Below are positions 11,951 to 23,767 of a DNA stretch of 64,000 nucleotides, one piece after another. The position numbers were made by a program, and so were the translations under genes. Source of the stretch: Tillus elongatus (taxonomy: Eukaryota; Arthropoda; Insecta; Coleoptera; Cleridae); the NCBI GenBank assembly GCA_964006375.1, contig OZ023265.1:157794118-157858117 (forward strand), in the 5' to 3' direction. The number at the start of each line of letters is the position of its first letter. The first letter of the stretch is position 1. Below the pieces are notes generated by a model. That model was not told the DNA's origin. It did not search any database and was given only the letters and a program-made list of their open reading frames with translations.

Positions 11951-12292
11951 GCCTAGGTGGTTCAGGGGCAAGAACTTGTGCCTCTGAACTGAAGGGTACT
12001 GGGTTCAATCCCAGGGTTCTTCTTTCAATTAACATCAACCAAGGTTCTGGCATTCTATTTGAGCAAGTTTAATGTCTGCTCGTTTCGCTCTTCGGAGGGG
12101 GCAGCCGTCGGTCCCGTGTCCACGCGAGATTCGGCACGTTAAAGATCCCTACTCTCCTTGCAGAAAGGCTGGGGTTCGGCGGAATTTCGAGGATAATGAG
12201 GTAAAACTGCTCCCTGGCGTCAGTGATTGGCCATAGTCGCGGAAATCGGCCGACGGCAAAAACACAAAAAAAAAGCACACACACACAAGTAA
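11951..12292 (+). mobile_element. tRNA-derived SINE, family S, copy 1
   Basis: The head has box A-like GGTGGTTCAGGGGCAAGA and box B-like GGGTTCAATCCC about 45 nt later. A ~200 bp body contains GCATTCTATTTGAGCAAG, TCCCGTGTCCACGCGAGAT and GGCACGTTAAAGATCCC, and an A/CA-rich tail ends near 12292. Six copies occur in this window. The apparent 12069-12284 minus-strand frame is incidental. RNA polymerase III promoter function is inferred from the boxes. Confidence 0.85.
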
Positions 12293-12299
12293 ATGTTTA

Positions 12300-13070
12300 C
12301 AAAACACCATTTTTTTTTTATAAAAGGCCACATAGTTAATAAGTTTGTTGATTATCAAATTCCAGGCACGAACAATTACATTATATTAAATTTCTGTTTA
12401 TTTCGCATGTAACCCTGAAAATCCTGGGTGAGCAACTTGACCCAATTAATGCAATAACATGATGTTTAGATCATGCCGAGCTCTTCTCCAGTCGTTATTA
12501 GAGATGCTGACTCATATGAAGGAGATTAGTTATCTCCATGACAGTGGCTTGTAGAAGGACATGATAGGGAGACTTGGAGTTGATGAGCGAGTGCATTTTG
12601 AGCTACTTCGTTATCTTCATTCAGCCGAATATATTCAGAGACATTATTACAATAAAGTGGTATAATTATAATACCGGTACAAGTATTTTACTTCTTTATA
12701 AATGCAAAAAATGCAAAAAAAAAAAAAATATATATATGGAAAGAATATATTATGTGATTATGTGTATGTGTATATAGGTGTATGTAGGTATAAGGGTTGT
12801 ACTAATTTTAGTAACTATAAGATTATTATGCAAGTACATATATGTATATGGTAGGGATATATTTTATCTCCGACAATTTCCGGCTGCAAAAGTACAAAAT
12901 AAAAGTCTGTGGCTGATGGACGAAGAGTTCAAGGCCATCTCAAAACTCAACTCAACTCAACTCAACTTCTTTATATTCACACAGGGTATGTTACTCTGAT
13001 ATAATAAACAAATAAATTCACTACATCATACTGTGTGTCTCAGAACAAGACTGCTCGTGTATACACAGTC
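12300..13070. other. unassigned AT-rich region
   Basis: Contains a short imperfect (AT)n at about 12726 and a short ACTCA run at 12945-12965. No gene or known repeat recognised. Confidence 0.5.
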
Positions 13071-13076
13071 GAATAG

Positions 13077-13107
13077 TAATAGTAATAATAATAATAATAA
13101 TAATAAC

Positions 13108-13194
<87 letters not shown>
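13077..13194. repeat. (AAT)n microsatellite
   Basis: About 118 bp of AAT with a few interruptions (AAC, AGT). On the minus strand it is an (ATT)n tail directly following the 3' end of a LINE, so it probably grew from that element's tail. The poly-N, poly-L and poly-Y frames are artefacts. Confidence 0.95.
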
Positions 13195-13760
13195 TGTTTA
13201 TTGGTGTCTTTGCCCAATGGTGCATTACACAGGTCATGTACTTATGCGTACAAACAAAATCACAAGAGTGATAACATACATATACACAAATATACATACA
13301 TAACCCGAGCATAGGTCAAAACATACAATTAAAAGCTGCATCAACCAATAAATCATGGACGTACAGAAACATTAGAAGGTAGACAAATATCCAAACAAAG
13401 AAAAATAAGAAAATACAGTACAGTAAAAAAAAGTCCCAGTATACAACAATATCGGTGCAAATTGAAGTTACGAAAAACAGCATGGCGTGGGAGGGTTTAT
13501 TTTATACGATAAGCAAAATATTCATCAAATGAATAAAAAGCATTGCTTATCAAAATTTTCTTAATGGCAGATTTGAATTTGTTGTAGTGTAAATTTCTTA
13601 TATTATGAAGGAGCTCGTTATAGACTTTCATTCCATAGTAGTTGGTTCCTTTCTGTGTTCTTTGTAAGCGCGTAAAATCGACTCCGAAGTTACCTTTGCC
13701 GCGCGTAAGGTGGCTGCGAATGGCATTGTGCCTATTGAAGTTTGAATCGTGACACTTAAC
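13195..13760 (-). mobile_element. LINE 3' end (third LINE family), interrupted by mariner
   Basis: On the minus strand, 13757 to about 13498 is an uninterrupted reading frame with no start codon. It contains the blocks FNRHNAIRSHLTRGKGNFGV, KGTNYYGMKVYNELL and NAFYSFDEYFAYRIK followed by a stop. This is the usual C-terminal end of insect non-LTR retrotransposon ORF2. About 300 bp of 3' untranslated DNA follow, then an (ATT)n tail. The upstream part of the element is cut off at 13764 by the mariner insertion and was not found beyond it. Confidence 0.85.
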
Positions 13761-13763
13761 ATA

Positions 13764-14928
13764 CAGGGTGGCGCATTGAAAACAGATCGATTTGCGTCCA
13801 GAGAAATTTATTTTTTAAGAAACGCTGAAATACGTCATTTTTAATATTGAGGGGGACATGTTTTGACATAAAACTCAACTTTGTCACATCAACCCCTTAA
13901 GGGTGGTGATAACAAACCTTGTATTTCTAGGATTATTTTCTGCCCAGTAACGACAATTATGACGATTGACTGTAGAGTTTAATAAAAACGTACACTCGTC
14001 TGAAAAACAGATATTGAACAGAAAGTTCCCGTTATCAGCTATTCGTGCAGTCATAACTTCACGAAACTCCAGCCGACCATCAAAATCATCTTCATTCAGT
14101 TGTTGTACAAGATGAATTTTATACGGGTGAAATTTATGATGCTTCAATATTCGCTGAATAGTTATTCTTTTGATGTTCGAAACAGTGGCCAATTTTCTCG
14201 TGCCCAAAGTTGTGTCTGCAGCAATTTGTCCTAAAACTCCAGTCTCAGTAGTCTCATTTCCAGCCGAAAATTCACGTTCAGGATCCCGTTTTTTGTTGGC
14301 TACTTAACCACTTTGTCGAAACTTTGCAACTAGCTCCACAATGTATTTTCTGTTAACATGTCTGTTCCGATGTCGTTCATTAAACAAATTTGCGGTACGG
14401 TTGGCACAGTCATCGTTTTTGAAAAAAAAAAAGAGTAATTATTTCAACTCTTTCTTCTACAGAATACACCATTGTGAAATTAATTTTCGGTAGTACTACC
14501 AAGTATCAAACAGACCGATAAACTGAAATAATAAACCGCATTTCTCTAATTCCGATAAGAAATGTTCTGATAATCAATTTTTTGTTTATAAACCAACAAA
14601 ACATTGACTATCACCACATTTTATATCGTAATGAGTAAAATGCGTTTTTGCATCTTCAACTGTGAAAATTTTTTAAACGAGTTGATAAAACTTCCAAAAA
14701 AATTAGTGTGCTGAATTCAGAAAAGAAAGAGGTTTCAAATTATGTAACACACAACCTATTTAAAATATAAGTGTTGTTATCACCACCCTTAAGGGGTTAA
14801 TGTGACAAAGTTTAGTTTTATGTCAAAACATGTCTCCCTTAATATTAAAATTGACGTATTTCAGCGTTTCTTAAAAAAAATATATCTGGACGCAAATCGG
14901 TCTGTTTCGTTTTCAATGCGCCACCCTA
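13764..14928 (-). mobile_element. mariner-like element with ~150 bp terminal inverted repeats
   Basis: The left terminus starts AGGGTGGCGCATTGAAAAC after TA(C); the right terminus is its complement, ending GCGCCACCCTA before TA. The inverted repeats extend about 150 bp (13764-13914 and 14776-14928), down to AAGGGTGGTGATAAC and its complement. Flanking TA dinucleotides fit the target duplication of IS630/Tc1/mariner elements. The inside holds the N-terminal half of a transposase on the minus strand; the rest is deleted, so this is an internally deleted, non-autonomous derivative. Confidence 0.9.
13905..14430 (-). pseudogene. mariner-like transposase, N-terminal half
   Basis: The translation from about 14430 downward gives a helix-turn-helix region (LFNERHRNRHVNRKYIVELV), one in-frame stop near 14303, then RILKHHKFHPYKIHL, LNEDDFDGRLEF and FNICFSDECTFLLN, where the Asp of FSDECTF is the first catalytic residue, followed by NRHNCRYW. 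After about 13905 the frame runs into the terminal repeat. The second and third catalytic acidic residues are therefore missing. The clean 107-residue frame at 13884-14207 is part of it. The missing C-terminal half is of the type seen at 822-1120. Confidence 0.9.
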
Positions 14929-15183
14929 TATATTGCTAAATACACTAATAATAAGTAAGTGTATGAATCTCGCTTCGCCGTCTATGAGCAGTGCTGATAG
15001 ATTGCTTTGCAAAATAAATACCTAAAAGAGCACGTCCGATAGATAATAAAATAATACAGATATTTCCACCAAACGAAATATGTTAACTTTGGTGTCGTTG
15101 AATATCCCTAAATCGTTAGCGACTGACTACTTGCAGGAAAATCTAAATAGAGTTGTTGATATAAGATATTTATAATTATCCAT

Positions 15184-15224
15184 CCTCTGATGATGGTAAC
15201 TTGGTTAGTGAAACGATCGTCAGG
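15184..15224 (+). ncRNA. hammerhead ribozyme motif, solo, PLE-type
   Basis: CCT (15184-15186), core CTGATGA (15187-15193), an imperfect stem II region with TAAC and GTTA arms, GAA (15210-15212), palindromic stem III ACGATCGT (15213-15220), cleavage C (15221), and AGG closing stem I (15222-15224). The invariant core is intact; stem I is short and stem II imperfect. No PLE coding sequence was found next to it, so it may be a relic terminal segment. Confidence 0.55.
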
Positions 15225-15491
15225 TTTTTTTAATGTGTTGTAACGATGTGGGTTCTCCAACTGTCCTAATAAGTGGTCCTTACAGGTTCCAATCTTCACT
15301 TAGTGAAAAATCACCCTGTATAATATTATCAATATTTGGTAATTGTGTCGCCTACCTAGCTGCAATTAACAATCGGAATACTTACAAAATTTTCGTACTA
15401 CTTCGATTATTCGGCAACACTGTACCAAAAATCAAAAAGTCAAAAATCTCTGGAAAGATAATTGTACGCAGAATTATTCGAAAGTGTGAAA

Positions 15492-15676
15492 ATATACAGG
15501 GTGATCCATTTAACAAAATTGATCTCAAAGGAGCGGTAGTAAATCATCCTGTGTATTTGGAAATAATTTTAAAGTGTGCACCTTTGATATCATAGGATTT
15601 GCATAAAAATGTTTCCAGATCTGTTTAATAAGGCCGACATTAGACTTTGACGCACTAATGGGACACCGTGTATGTA
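15492..15676. repeat. short MITE-like element
   Basis: Starts TACAGGGTGATCCATTT and ends AATGGGACACCGTGTATGTA, imperfect inverted repeats of mariner type. A further outward end CACCCTGTATA lies at 15313. Confidence 0.5.
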
Positions 15677-15689
15677 TCCTTTATAAAAC

Positions 15690-16430
15690 TAACTTTTCGA
15701 TGGGGCTTCCAGAGGTTTCAATTTGCTCCCAATTTGAATATTTAAATTCGTGCGTCTCTATTGGCACTTTTTTTAATTTGCTTAAAGTTATTGGAATACA
15801 AGTTTAATGGATTTTGGGATTTCAAAAACGGTTTAGTGAAATTTTCAAATACTGATCTGGAAAGATATAAAAGGTTCAGCGCCACTACTTTTTAAAATCA
15901 ATTCTAAATTGAAAATTACATATGTCCAAAGAAGAAAGCAATCCATTTAATGCTCACAATGTTTAGTAGTACGTTATAAACGAATATAGAAATGATCGCC
16001 TCTGCAACACCGAACAAAATATTGGTAAGCGACGCAGACATTTATCTTCATAAAAGATTATTTCGGCAACTCCCAAAAGTACAAAAGATCTCTCTCCAAG
16101 GCAGTAAAATATGCAACCAAAATCCAACAAAAACATTTTACTAACGCATATTGAAAAATATATAAGATATATTGAGTTCTCATCTATACACCAGTCGCTT
16201 TTTTATCACTTTCTGCTCGAGAGGTTTGATTTCTTTTTGAAATATATTTCGGTTATACATGTATGTCTGCGTAGAGGCTTAACCGATACAAGGATGACTG
16301 GATTCAATATTATAATACGGTAGGTTTTTGCTTGTGGAATATTGTCTCTAGTGGGTGTCTTTATTTCTTTACTTGCATTAGGTCTTTATTTGTATGATTA
16401 TATTTTGTTGATGATACTAAATGTTAAAAG
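15690..16430. other. unassigned AT-rich region
   Basis: No gene, RNA or repeat family recognised. Confidence 0.5.
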
Positions 16431-16431
16431 T

Positions 16432-16744
16432 CTGGACGCAGTGAATGCATTATGGTAGTGAATTTTCATTAAAATATTTTAATGGCAAATATGTCTTTTC
16501 CTTTAAAGAAAACAGGAAAGAAATTTGGTTACCAGTATAACCTATACAGTAGAAACAATATATCATATTTCATCAAAGTAATTGTATTGTTTGAAAATGT
16601 AAATAAAGTTTCGAAAAGAAACTCAAAATGTTCCCGAAAAAACTAGTTCCTAGCTAACGAACGTTAAGTTAATAGCAATTTGTGCTATTAAAATTTGCAA
16701 CATGTAATGAAAATTCGCTCCCATAAGGCACTTACTGCGTCGTG
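16432..16744. mobile_element. MITE family A, complete copy (~313 bp)
   Basis: CTGGACGCAGTGAATGCATT at the left, inverted right end CACTTACTGCGTCGTGAG. Confidence 0.82.
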
Positions 16745-16789
16745 AGTTTCTTTTTCCTACAAACGTATATTAGCATTTGGCTTATCTGA

Positions 16790-18400
16790 ATCACTCCAAA
16801 AACTGATTGCGAATAATCTTATAGACAGGAAGCAATATGTGGTTGTGGATGGCTGCAGATCAAAATATATTTCAGCCACATCAGGGGTCCCTCAGGGGTC
16901 TATTTTGGGTCCTTTGTTCTTTACTATTTTCATTAACGATCTTGTTGGTGGTTTGAGAGTTGAATGTCTCCTGTATGCCGATGACATCAAAATTTTCTGT
17001 GAGGTGAAGTCGGTGGATGACTGTATTCGACTTCAATTAGCATTAGAGGATGTGGAGGACTGGTGCAATATAAATAATCTTTATTTAGATATTGCCAAAT
17101 GTAGCTGTCTTTCCTTTATTCTTAGGTTAGTGCCCATACAATTTGATTATTGTCTTAATAATGTGTCTCTGGCTAGGCCGGTATCTATCCGTGATCTGGG
17201 CGTAATATTTGATAGAAAATTGTCTTTCTTATCTCATATTGAGAATGTTGTATCCGAAGCATTTAAACTAATGGGCTTTATTATTAGGAATTGCCGCGAG
17301 TTTAGTAAAATTGACACATTTATAATGTGTGTGTGTTTTGTTTCTTTAATGTCGACCTATTTCCGCGACTATGGCCAATTACCGACACCAGGGAGCTGTT
17401 TCACCCCACTATCCTGGAAGTTTTGCTTAACCCCTGCCTTTCTTTAAGGACAGGAGGGATCTTTAACGTGCCCATCATCGCATGGACACGGGACCGGCGG
17501 CTTTACGCCCCCTCCGAAGGGCGGAACGTGCTGACATTCAACTTGCTCAAATACAATGCCAGAACCTCGGTTGATGTTAATTTTACAGTTTGTACTGAAA
17601 AAGTTAAAGAAGTACCCTGGGATCGAACCCAGTACCCTTCGGTTCAGAGGCACACGTTCTTACCCCTGAACCACCGAGATTCTTCACATTTAAAATGATT
17701 TTTTGTACTTTTATCCGTAATAGACTTGAGTATACTCAGTTGTATGGTCTCCGGGTTACCAGAACCATATTCTCCAGTTGGAAAAGATCGAAAGACGCTT
17801 TCTAAAATATCTTTACTTCGGCCTCAATGGTATATATCCCTCTGTGGGTTACCCTTCGGAGTATATGCAGCGGGACTTCTTGCTACCAAGTCTAGAATCT
17901 AGAAGGGGATCCTGTGACTTCTCTCGTCTACTTGAGCAACTAAACTTTAATATTCCGAGAATGTCTTCGCGAAATCCGGTCACCTTTTGGTTACCTACGC
18001 CGCGAACTAATCTTGTGAAGTTCTCACCGCTTTATAGATTGTGTTCTGTTGCCAACAGGCACGCGTCTTCCATTGATATCTTTGTGTCGGATCCAAGGTT
18101 GCTCAAAGGGTTGGCAGTCTCACGGTTATAAAGGACTGGTTTGTATTTCACAGTTATGGAGGACTGATTTGTGTTTCTGATTATTTTTTACTCATTGTTG
18201 ATTGTTGTGATTTTTTATATTTTTCTGTTTTAGTTACATTCAGTTATGTAATTGTAAATTATGGTTTAAAATGCTTATTTTTAGTTTTAATTTTAATTTT
18301 TAATCCTGTTTTTGTAGTTCATTTCTGTATTTCCTACCCAATATTTGGGCTTGTCCTGTTGGGTAGTGTAATGTTAAATAAATAAGAAGATAAACAAATA
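16790..18400 (+). mobile_element. LINE family J2 (RT and C-terminal domain), split by a SINE
   Basis: 5'-truncated non-LTR element. Frame 16839-17330 shows motif B (SGVPQGSILGPLFF), motif C YADD intact at 16974-16985 (LLYADDIKIF) and the thumb-region block RDLGVIFDRKLSFLSHI. The reading frame is interrupted at 17328 by a SINE and resumes after 17697 with CTFIRNRLEY, then 17778-18131 (ERRFLKYLYFGLNGIYPS ... SVANRHASSIDIF). A 3' untranslated region follows to about 18400, with a TTAAATAAATAA-type tail. It is a different family from J1. Without the SINE, the RT part has few lesions, suggesting a younger insertion than most here. Confidence 0.92.
17328..17684 (-). mobile_element. tRNA-derived SINE, family S, copy 2, inserted in LINE J2
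   Basis: Full-length SINE in minus orientation: the tRNA-like head, with box B GGGTTCGATCCC in complement, is at the right and the A/CA-rich tail at the left. A near-perfect 13 bp target duplication flanks it: CACATTTATAATG at 17315-17327 and CACATTTAAAATG at 17685-17697. Removing it rejoins the LINE reading frame. Confidence 0.92.
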
Positions 18401-18462
18401 AATTATATGTCGATGGAGAATTCAAAAATATAATAATCTGATGTGTGTTCGATTACAAAAAG

Positions 18463-19194
18463 GCTGGACGCAGCAAGTGTGTTATGGTAGCAAATTTTCG
18501 TATAAATGTTTATAATGGAAAATATACCTTTTTCTTAAAGGTCACTGAGTTGGCTGTATAACCTATATAGTAGTAACAATGTACCACATTTCCTTAAAAT
18601 AGCTTTGTTGTTTCAAAAAGTAGAAATATTTTCAGAAAGTAAAATAAAATGTCCCAGAAAAACTGGTCCGATTTTCCTGGCCAAAGAACCGCTATTTACA
18701 CACTTGCCAAGATATAATTATTGCCAAACAGCTTTATGACCCAAATTTTAAAAAATATGAAAATCTAAAAAAATATTTACAAAAATTCAGCATTTTTTTG
18801 CCGAAATTCCCTTCAGTAATGTTGCACTAAATTATTATTTTTTTAAATTCGACAACTTTTTTTTACAGTTGCTTACAAAACATTTATTATTAATTAAAGA
18901 AATTTTAGAAAAGTGTTGCAAATATAATTTCTACAGAAACGCTAAATACATTTCTGCGAAAACTTTTCAAATTAAGCCACTATTTGAGAGTGCCTGTATA
19001 CGGCAGCTCGATTTTTTCGATGCGTAATACAAACAAAAAGCTCTCTAAATGCGTCATTTACATGGGGCTCCGCTATCTATTGGTAAAAACGCCGTTTCTT
19101 AATTTGTGTTACGTGTTTGTGCAATGTGCCAAAAACATGAAAAGTTGCAAAACGATTAAAAATAACTCAAAAACGATGAACGCTATCATTTTTT

Positions 19195-19195
<1 letters not shown>
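18463..19195. repeat. MITE A left end joined to family C
   Basis: Begins CTGGACGCAGCAAGTGTGTT, then continues for about 700 bp of AT-rich family C sequence shared with 7575-8060. No complementary right end seen. The frame at 18984-19244 has no recognisable domain. Confidence 0.6.
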
Positions 19196-20265
<1,070 letters not shown>

Positions 20266-20395
20266 AGACGCAGTAAGTGCGTTTTGGTAGCAAATTTTCA
20301 TTAAATGCTTCAAATTACAATAACTCAATTTGCTATTAACCTAAGGTTTGTTGACTAGGAAACCAACGTTTAAAGTTTATTGTCGGAAAATTAAC
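20266..20395 (+). repeat. MITE family A left part, truncated
   Basis: AAGACGCAGTAAGTGCGTT plus ~110 bp of interior, most like the copy at 6893-7191. The preceding family B copies also match, so this whole composite was duplicated. Confidence 0.75.
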
Positions 20396-20399
20396 TGAA

Positions 20400-20700
20400 A
20401 CCTAATGTAACCGGGTTCTTTGAAGAAAAAAAAAAGAATATTAACAAAATTGTGTTTCCGAAGTTAATTAAAATATTTTAATAAGAATTCTCCACCCTAC
20501 TTGCTAAGTTCAAACTTGTTATCCTTATGATTGGCAGAATCATCGCCACATGATTTTGTATTATTGCCATATTATGTTGGTTGTATTTTTACACGATTCT
20601 GCAATAATAATGTTTTTACTCTTCCTAAACTCACTGGCCAAATTTCCCAATTATATTTGCTTTAATGTTCAAAGTTTTAGTGTTTTCTGTGTCGAACCTA
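20400..20700. other. unassigned region
   Basis: Nothing recognised. Confidence 0.5.
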
Positions 20701-20705
20701 ATTAA

Positions 20706-21280
20706 TACAGACTTTGAGACTATTTCTCTGGCTTCACTGTTGGGTTTCGTTTCTGTAGGTGAAGGGCGTAACCAGCGCGTAAGCTAACTGGAGCAAGAGG
20801 CCCTTATGAATTCTACATGTTCTCTGATGCTTTTCAACGTTTATGTGCTTGACAGCATCCTCAGACAGATAAAAATTAAATTAGTACGAAATCATGACAA
20901 CTACAAATAAATATTTGTTGCTATGTTATGATGTTTTGTTCAAAAAATGCATCAAACTTAAAATAAAATGAAACATTGATAACGCATCTGTTTTATTTTA
21001 TTTTTAGTTTGATGTGTTTTTTAATTAAAACATCATAACATAGCAACAGATCTTTATTTGTAGTTGTAATAATTTTCTACTAATTCAATCTTTATCTGTC
21101 TGAGGATGCTCTCAAGCAGCGAAACTAGTCACAGAAACGTTGAAGAACATTCGAGAACATCTAGAATTCATAATGGCCTCTTGCTCCAGTTAGCTTATGC
21201 GCTAGCTACGCCCTTCACCCACAGAAACGAAACCCAAGAGTGAAGCCAGAGAAGTAGTCTCCAACTCTGCATAAAGTATT
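20706..21280. mobile_element. inverted pair of PLE-type terminal segments
   Basis: Two arms of about 270-290 bp in inverted orientation (20706-20972 and 20993-21280) meet at about 20983. Shared landmarks are TTAGCTTATGCGC / its complement, CATCATAACATAGCAAC, and ATTTATTTGTAGTTGT. A third copy of the same segment lies at 26210-26508, directly downstream of a PLE endonuclease frame, which is why I assign it to PLE terminal repeats (pLTRs). The right arm keeps a hammerhead motif; the left arm has lost it by a 13 nt deletion. Confidence 0.78.
21095..21135 (+). ncRNA. hammerhead ribozyme motif in PLE terminal segment
   Basis: Stem I TCTGT (21095-21099) pairs with ACAGA (21131-21135). Core CTGAGGA (21100-21106); stem II TGCT / AGCA around a CTCA loop (21107-21118); two unpaired bases; GAA (21121-21123); AC-TA-GT minimal stem III; cleavage C at 21130. 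The core agrees with CUGANGA/GAA/GUC. The stem II junction is irregular, so activity is uncertain. Confidence 0.68.
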
Positions 21281-21479
21281 GACCAGTTTCACCAAGTAAG
21301 GGCAACAGCAGTCAATGCACCTAATTAAGTAAATCAAAACGTAACGTTAGCGAAGTCACTAATAAATTGTTTTATTAAAACGATAAACATTAACCAAATA
21401 AATTACCTTGCAAAGTAGTAAATTAGATTAGATTCACGCCTAATTTCTTCAGTTACACCAATCAAACCTAGCTTCAGCC

Positions 21480-22340
21480 GCTCGCCAGGTTAGAAGCTCA
21501 AAGAGAGATAACCTCTCTACAAATTTATCTGGATCCGACATCCGTCAGTGTTTGACTCGAGGCGGTATCATGAAGCTCCGCTCTTAAGCAGCATTCAAGC
21601 GGGGTTGTTCGCCCGTTTCGAGGCTCACAGAGGAAGCCTCAATCTCCAGGTGTATTTAACCCCAAATATCTCAGCTTCCTCCGCGTTCGTCTAGACCCGA
21701 TACCCGTCAGTGCTTAATAAGTTTTACCCAATAAATTGAGCTCTCCGCACGAGACGATATTTTTGAGGGTAACAGTTGGTTTATCAGGCGTACTGTCATC
21801 TTAAGTCGAAGCTCACAAGGAGATGGCCTCTCTCAGACTTCGTCCGGTCCCGACACTCGCGCGTGTTTAATTCGAGGCGGTGTCGTGAACCCGTGCGTGT
21901 TTGACTCGATGCAGTGTCATGAAGTCCCGCACCCCGGCAGCATCCAGGCGAGGTCGTTTACCCGTTTAGGAGCTCACAAATGAGGCTCAGTCTCCGGTTT
22001 GGTTCAACTCCTGGGATCTCAGGTCTCCTTCTGGTTTGTCGGGATTCGATACCCATCAGTGATCGACTCATTGCGACATCCCACCGAGTTCCGCTTCCCA
22101 GGATTACGCAAGCGAGGTCCTTTTGAAACATACAGTGACGACCTCAAAACTTGAATGTATACCACCCCAGAAATATCAACACCCTCCGGGTATGGTTTGA
22201 CACCCACCAGCGCTTAATCCAAGGCGCTCTCATTTGGAACTCCGCTTCCAAGTAGCAACCAATGCGAGACAAATTGTCCGCTTCGAAACCCACAGTGGAA
22301 TCTTCAAAATGTATATCACTCCCAAGAGAGCCTTCGGCCT
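21480..22340. repeat. degenerate GC-richer tandem repeat, period ~150-162 bp
   Basis: Recurring landmarks: CCGACATCCGTCAGTG (21537), CCGATACCCGTCAGTG (21698), CCGACACTCGCGCGTG (21850), TTCGATACCCATCAGTG (22045), TTGACACCCACCAGCG (22197). Between them blocks such as CATGAAGCTCCGCT, GGCTCACAGAGGAAGCCTC and CAAGCGGGGTTGTTCGCCCG also recur. About five units, strongly diverged, plus a ~35 bp partial duplication at 21889. Base composition is clearly richer in G+C than surroundings. No protein frame spans it. Confidence 0.75.
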
Positions 22341-22344
22341 ATTT

Positions 22345-23060
22345 TTTCAGTTCACCTTCAGACCCACAGGTGACTTGGAAGGTAGTAATGTTTATATAAA
22401 AAAAAGATATAACAAACCAATGGTTGTGATGTGTTTACGCAGGTACTTAAAAACTAGGAGTTAAACATATAAAATATATAAATTAAAATTATTTATTTAT
22501 ATTTGACCTTAAAAAAGTATTCTACTGTATAACGTTTTAAAATAGAACAATATTTGAAATTTGTCGCATTACTGTATTTTTGATTGACACAAGTCCCCTT
22601 TACAGACAATTTATATTAGATTAAATAGAAATAAATGGAATATATGTGTATATATAAATAATAAATCTAATTAAAAGCTTGGTCAATTATGTCAATGTTT
22701 AATGAGCAAAATTTAGTATAGCAATCATTAATTATTTTATGCCCTGAAGATAGTTGCTTTTAATATACGAAAATCCATTTGTGAAGTTAAATCCAAACTA
22801 AAACCTGTAGAATATTTATATGGTCCTCTACATGATATGATGAATTGTTATTTTCAAAGAGGTTGATAATTATGTAATATAGCTATGCCAGTATGCAATA
22901 AAGCGGGTAATAATCTTCCTCTTTTACTACACAACTATAAATTGATTACTTAACTGATTAATAATTTAGTGGTAAATTATTGCATTTAAGATAAGAGATA
23001 AGAGTGTCATAATTTTTGTACTACAGGATACATTTTTTGGGGAGTTTTGATTTGAAATAG
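22345..23060. other. unassigned AT-rich region
   Basis: No gene or repeat family recognised. Confidence 0.5.
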
Positions 23061-23061
23061 A

Positions 23062-23266
23062 GAATAAAGGTAAAGGTAAGATGCTTATTGGCAATTAAGC
23101 CATTGCTGACCATTTTTGCTCATCTAAACTAACTTACGCTTCACCTTGAGCTCGATCTCAACGACGACACTGATTTGAAAAATCATCCGCCGCCGGTGAG
23201 TCTCGAACTGTCGTCCCCCGAGTCCGTATTGGAAAGTCTAAATCGACAGCCACGGAGGCGCTGAAA
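23062..23266 (-). repeat. possible second SINE (tRNA-like head)
   Basis: On the minus strand it starts TCAGCGCCTCCGTGGCTGTC and has a box B-like GTTCGAGACTC about 45-50 nt further. The body contains a CCGCCGGCGG-like palindromic block. Seen only once in this window, so the SINE interpretation rests on the two promoter-like boxes. Confidence 0.45.
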
Positions 23267-23452
23267 CAGGGAATAGTTTTGGTATTAAATGGATTCTAAA
23301 TATGCACGGCTGTAGCAGGAATGTTGGTGGGAATAGGAACCGCAGCTGAAGAAAAACTTAAGGTGAAAATTAGAAAGTGTGAGAGCAGAATAATTTAACA
23401 TTTATACGTTTAAGAAAAGTAAGGCTAGATGTATTCTCATCACAATTAGAAC

Positions 23453-23495
23453 CGTAGACCGGTTTCGCTCTAATTAGAGCTCGTCAGTACGGCAT
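23453..23495 (-). ncRNA. type I hammerhead ribozyme, canonical (best copy)
   Basis: Read on the minus strand from 23495: stem I GCCGTA; core CTGACGA; perfect 5 bp stem II with AATT loop (GCTCT-AATT-AGAGC); GAA; palindromic stem III ACCGGT; cleavage C (complement of 23459); stem I return TACGGT. Stem I forms six pairs including one G-U. Every invariant hammerhead residue (C3, U4, G5, A6, G8, A9, G12, A13, A14, GUH) is present with no insertion. The loop-less stem III suggests cleavage from dimeric transcripts. Confidence 0.9.
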
Positions 23496-23767
23496 ACTAA
23501 TTGCAGCGAAAATACACATATAAAGTAATACGGCTATGGTAGCCAGCCTTCCAACACTAAGTGAGATATAAGACAAGCTTTTTACACGTGTCGCCATCTC
23601 GTTGCGGAACCAAGTAGTATGTTGTCACGGCAGCTCCAAATAACACAGGATTTGAAAAAAATTAGACTGTGTACAACCAACTAAAACTTAGTAAATTGTC
23701 AGCCCTGGCCCATTTCTTCCGCAATATAGGGACAAAGTATGTAAGGCTAGATGTATTCTCAATTAGA

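Noticed and set aside
13026..13314. Poly-Asn, poly-Leu and poly-Tyr frames
   Set aside because: Artefacts of the (AAT)n tract.
17327..17698. Protein-coding frames at 17327-17698 and 17444-17653
   Set aside because: They lie entirely within a SINE with target duplications; equivalent frames recur in the other SINE copies (35851-36255, 32366-32788).
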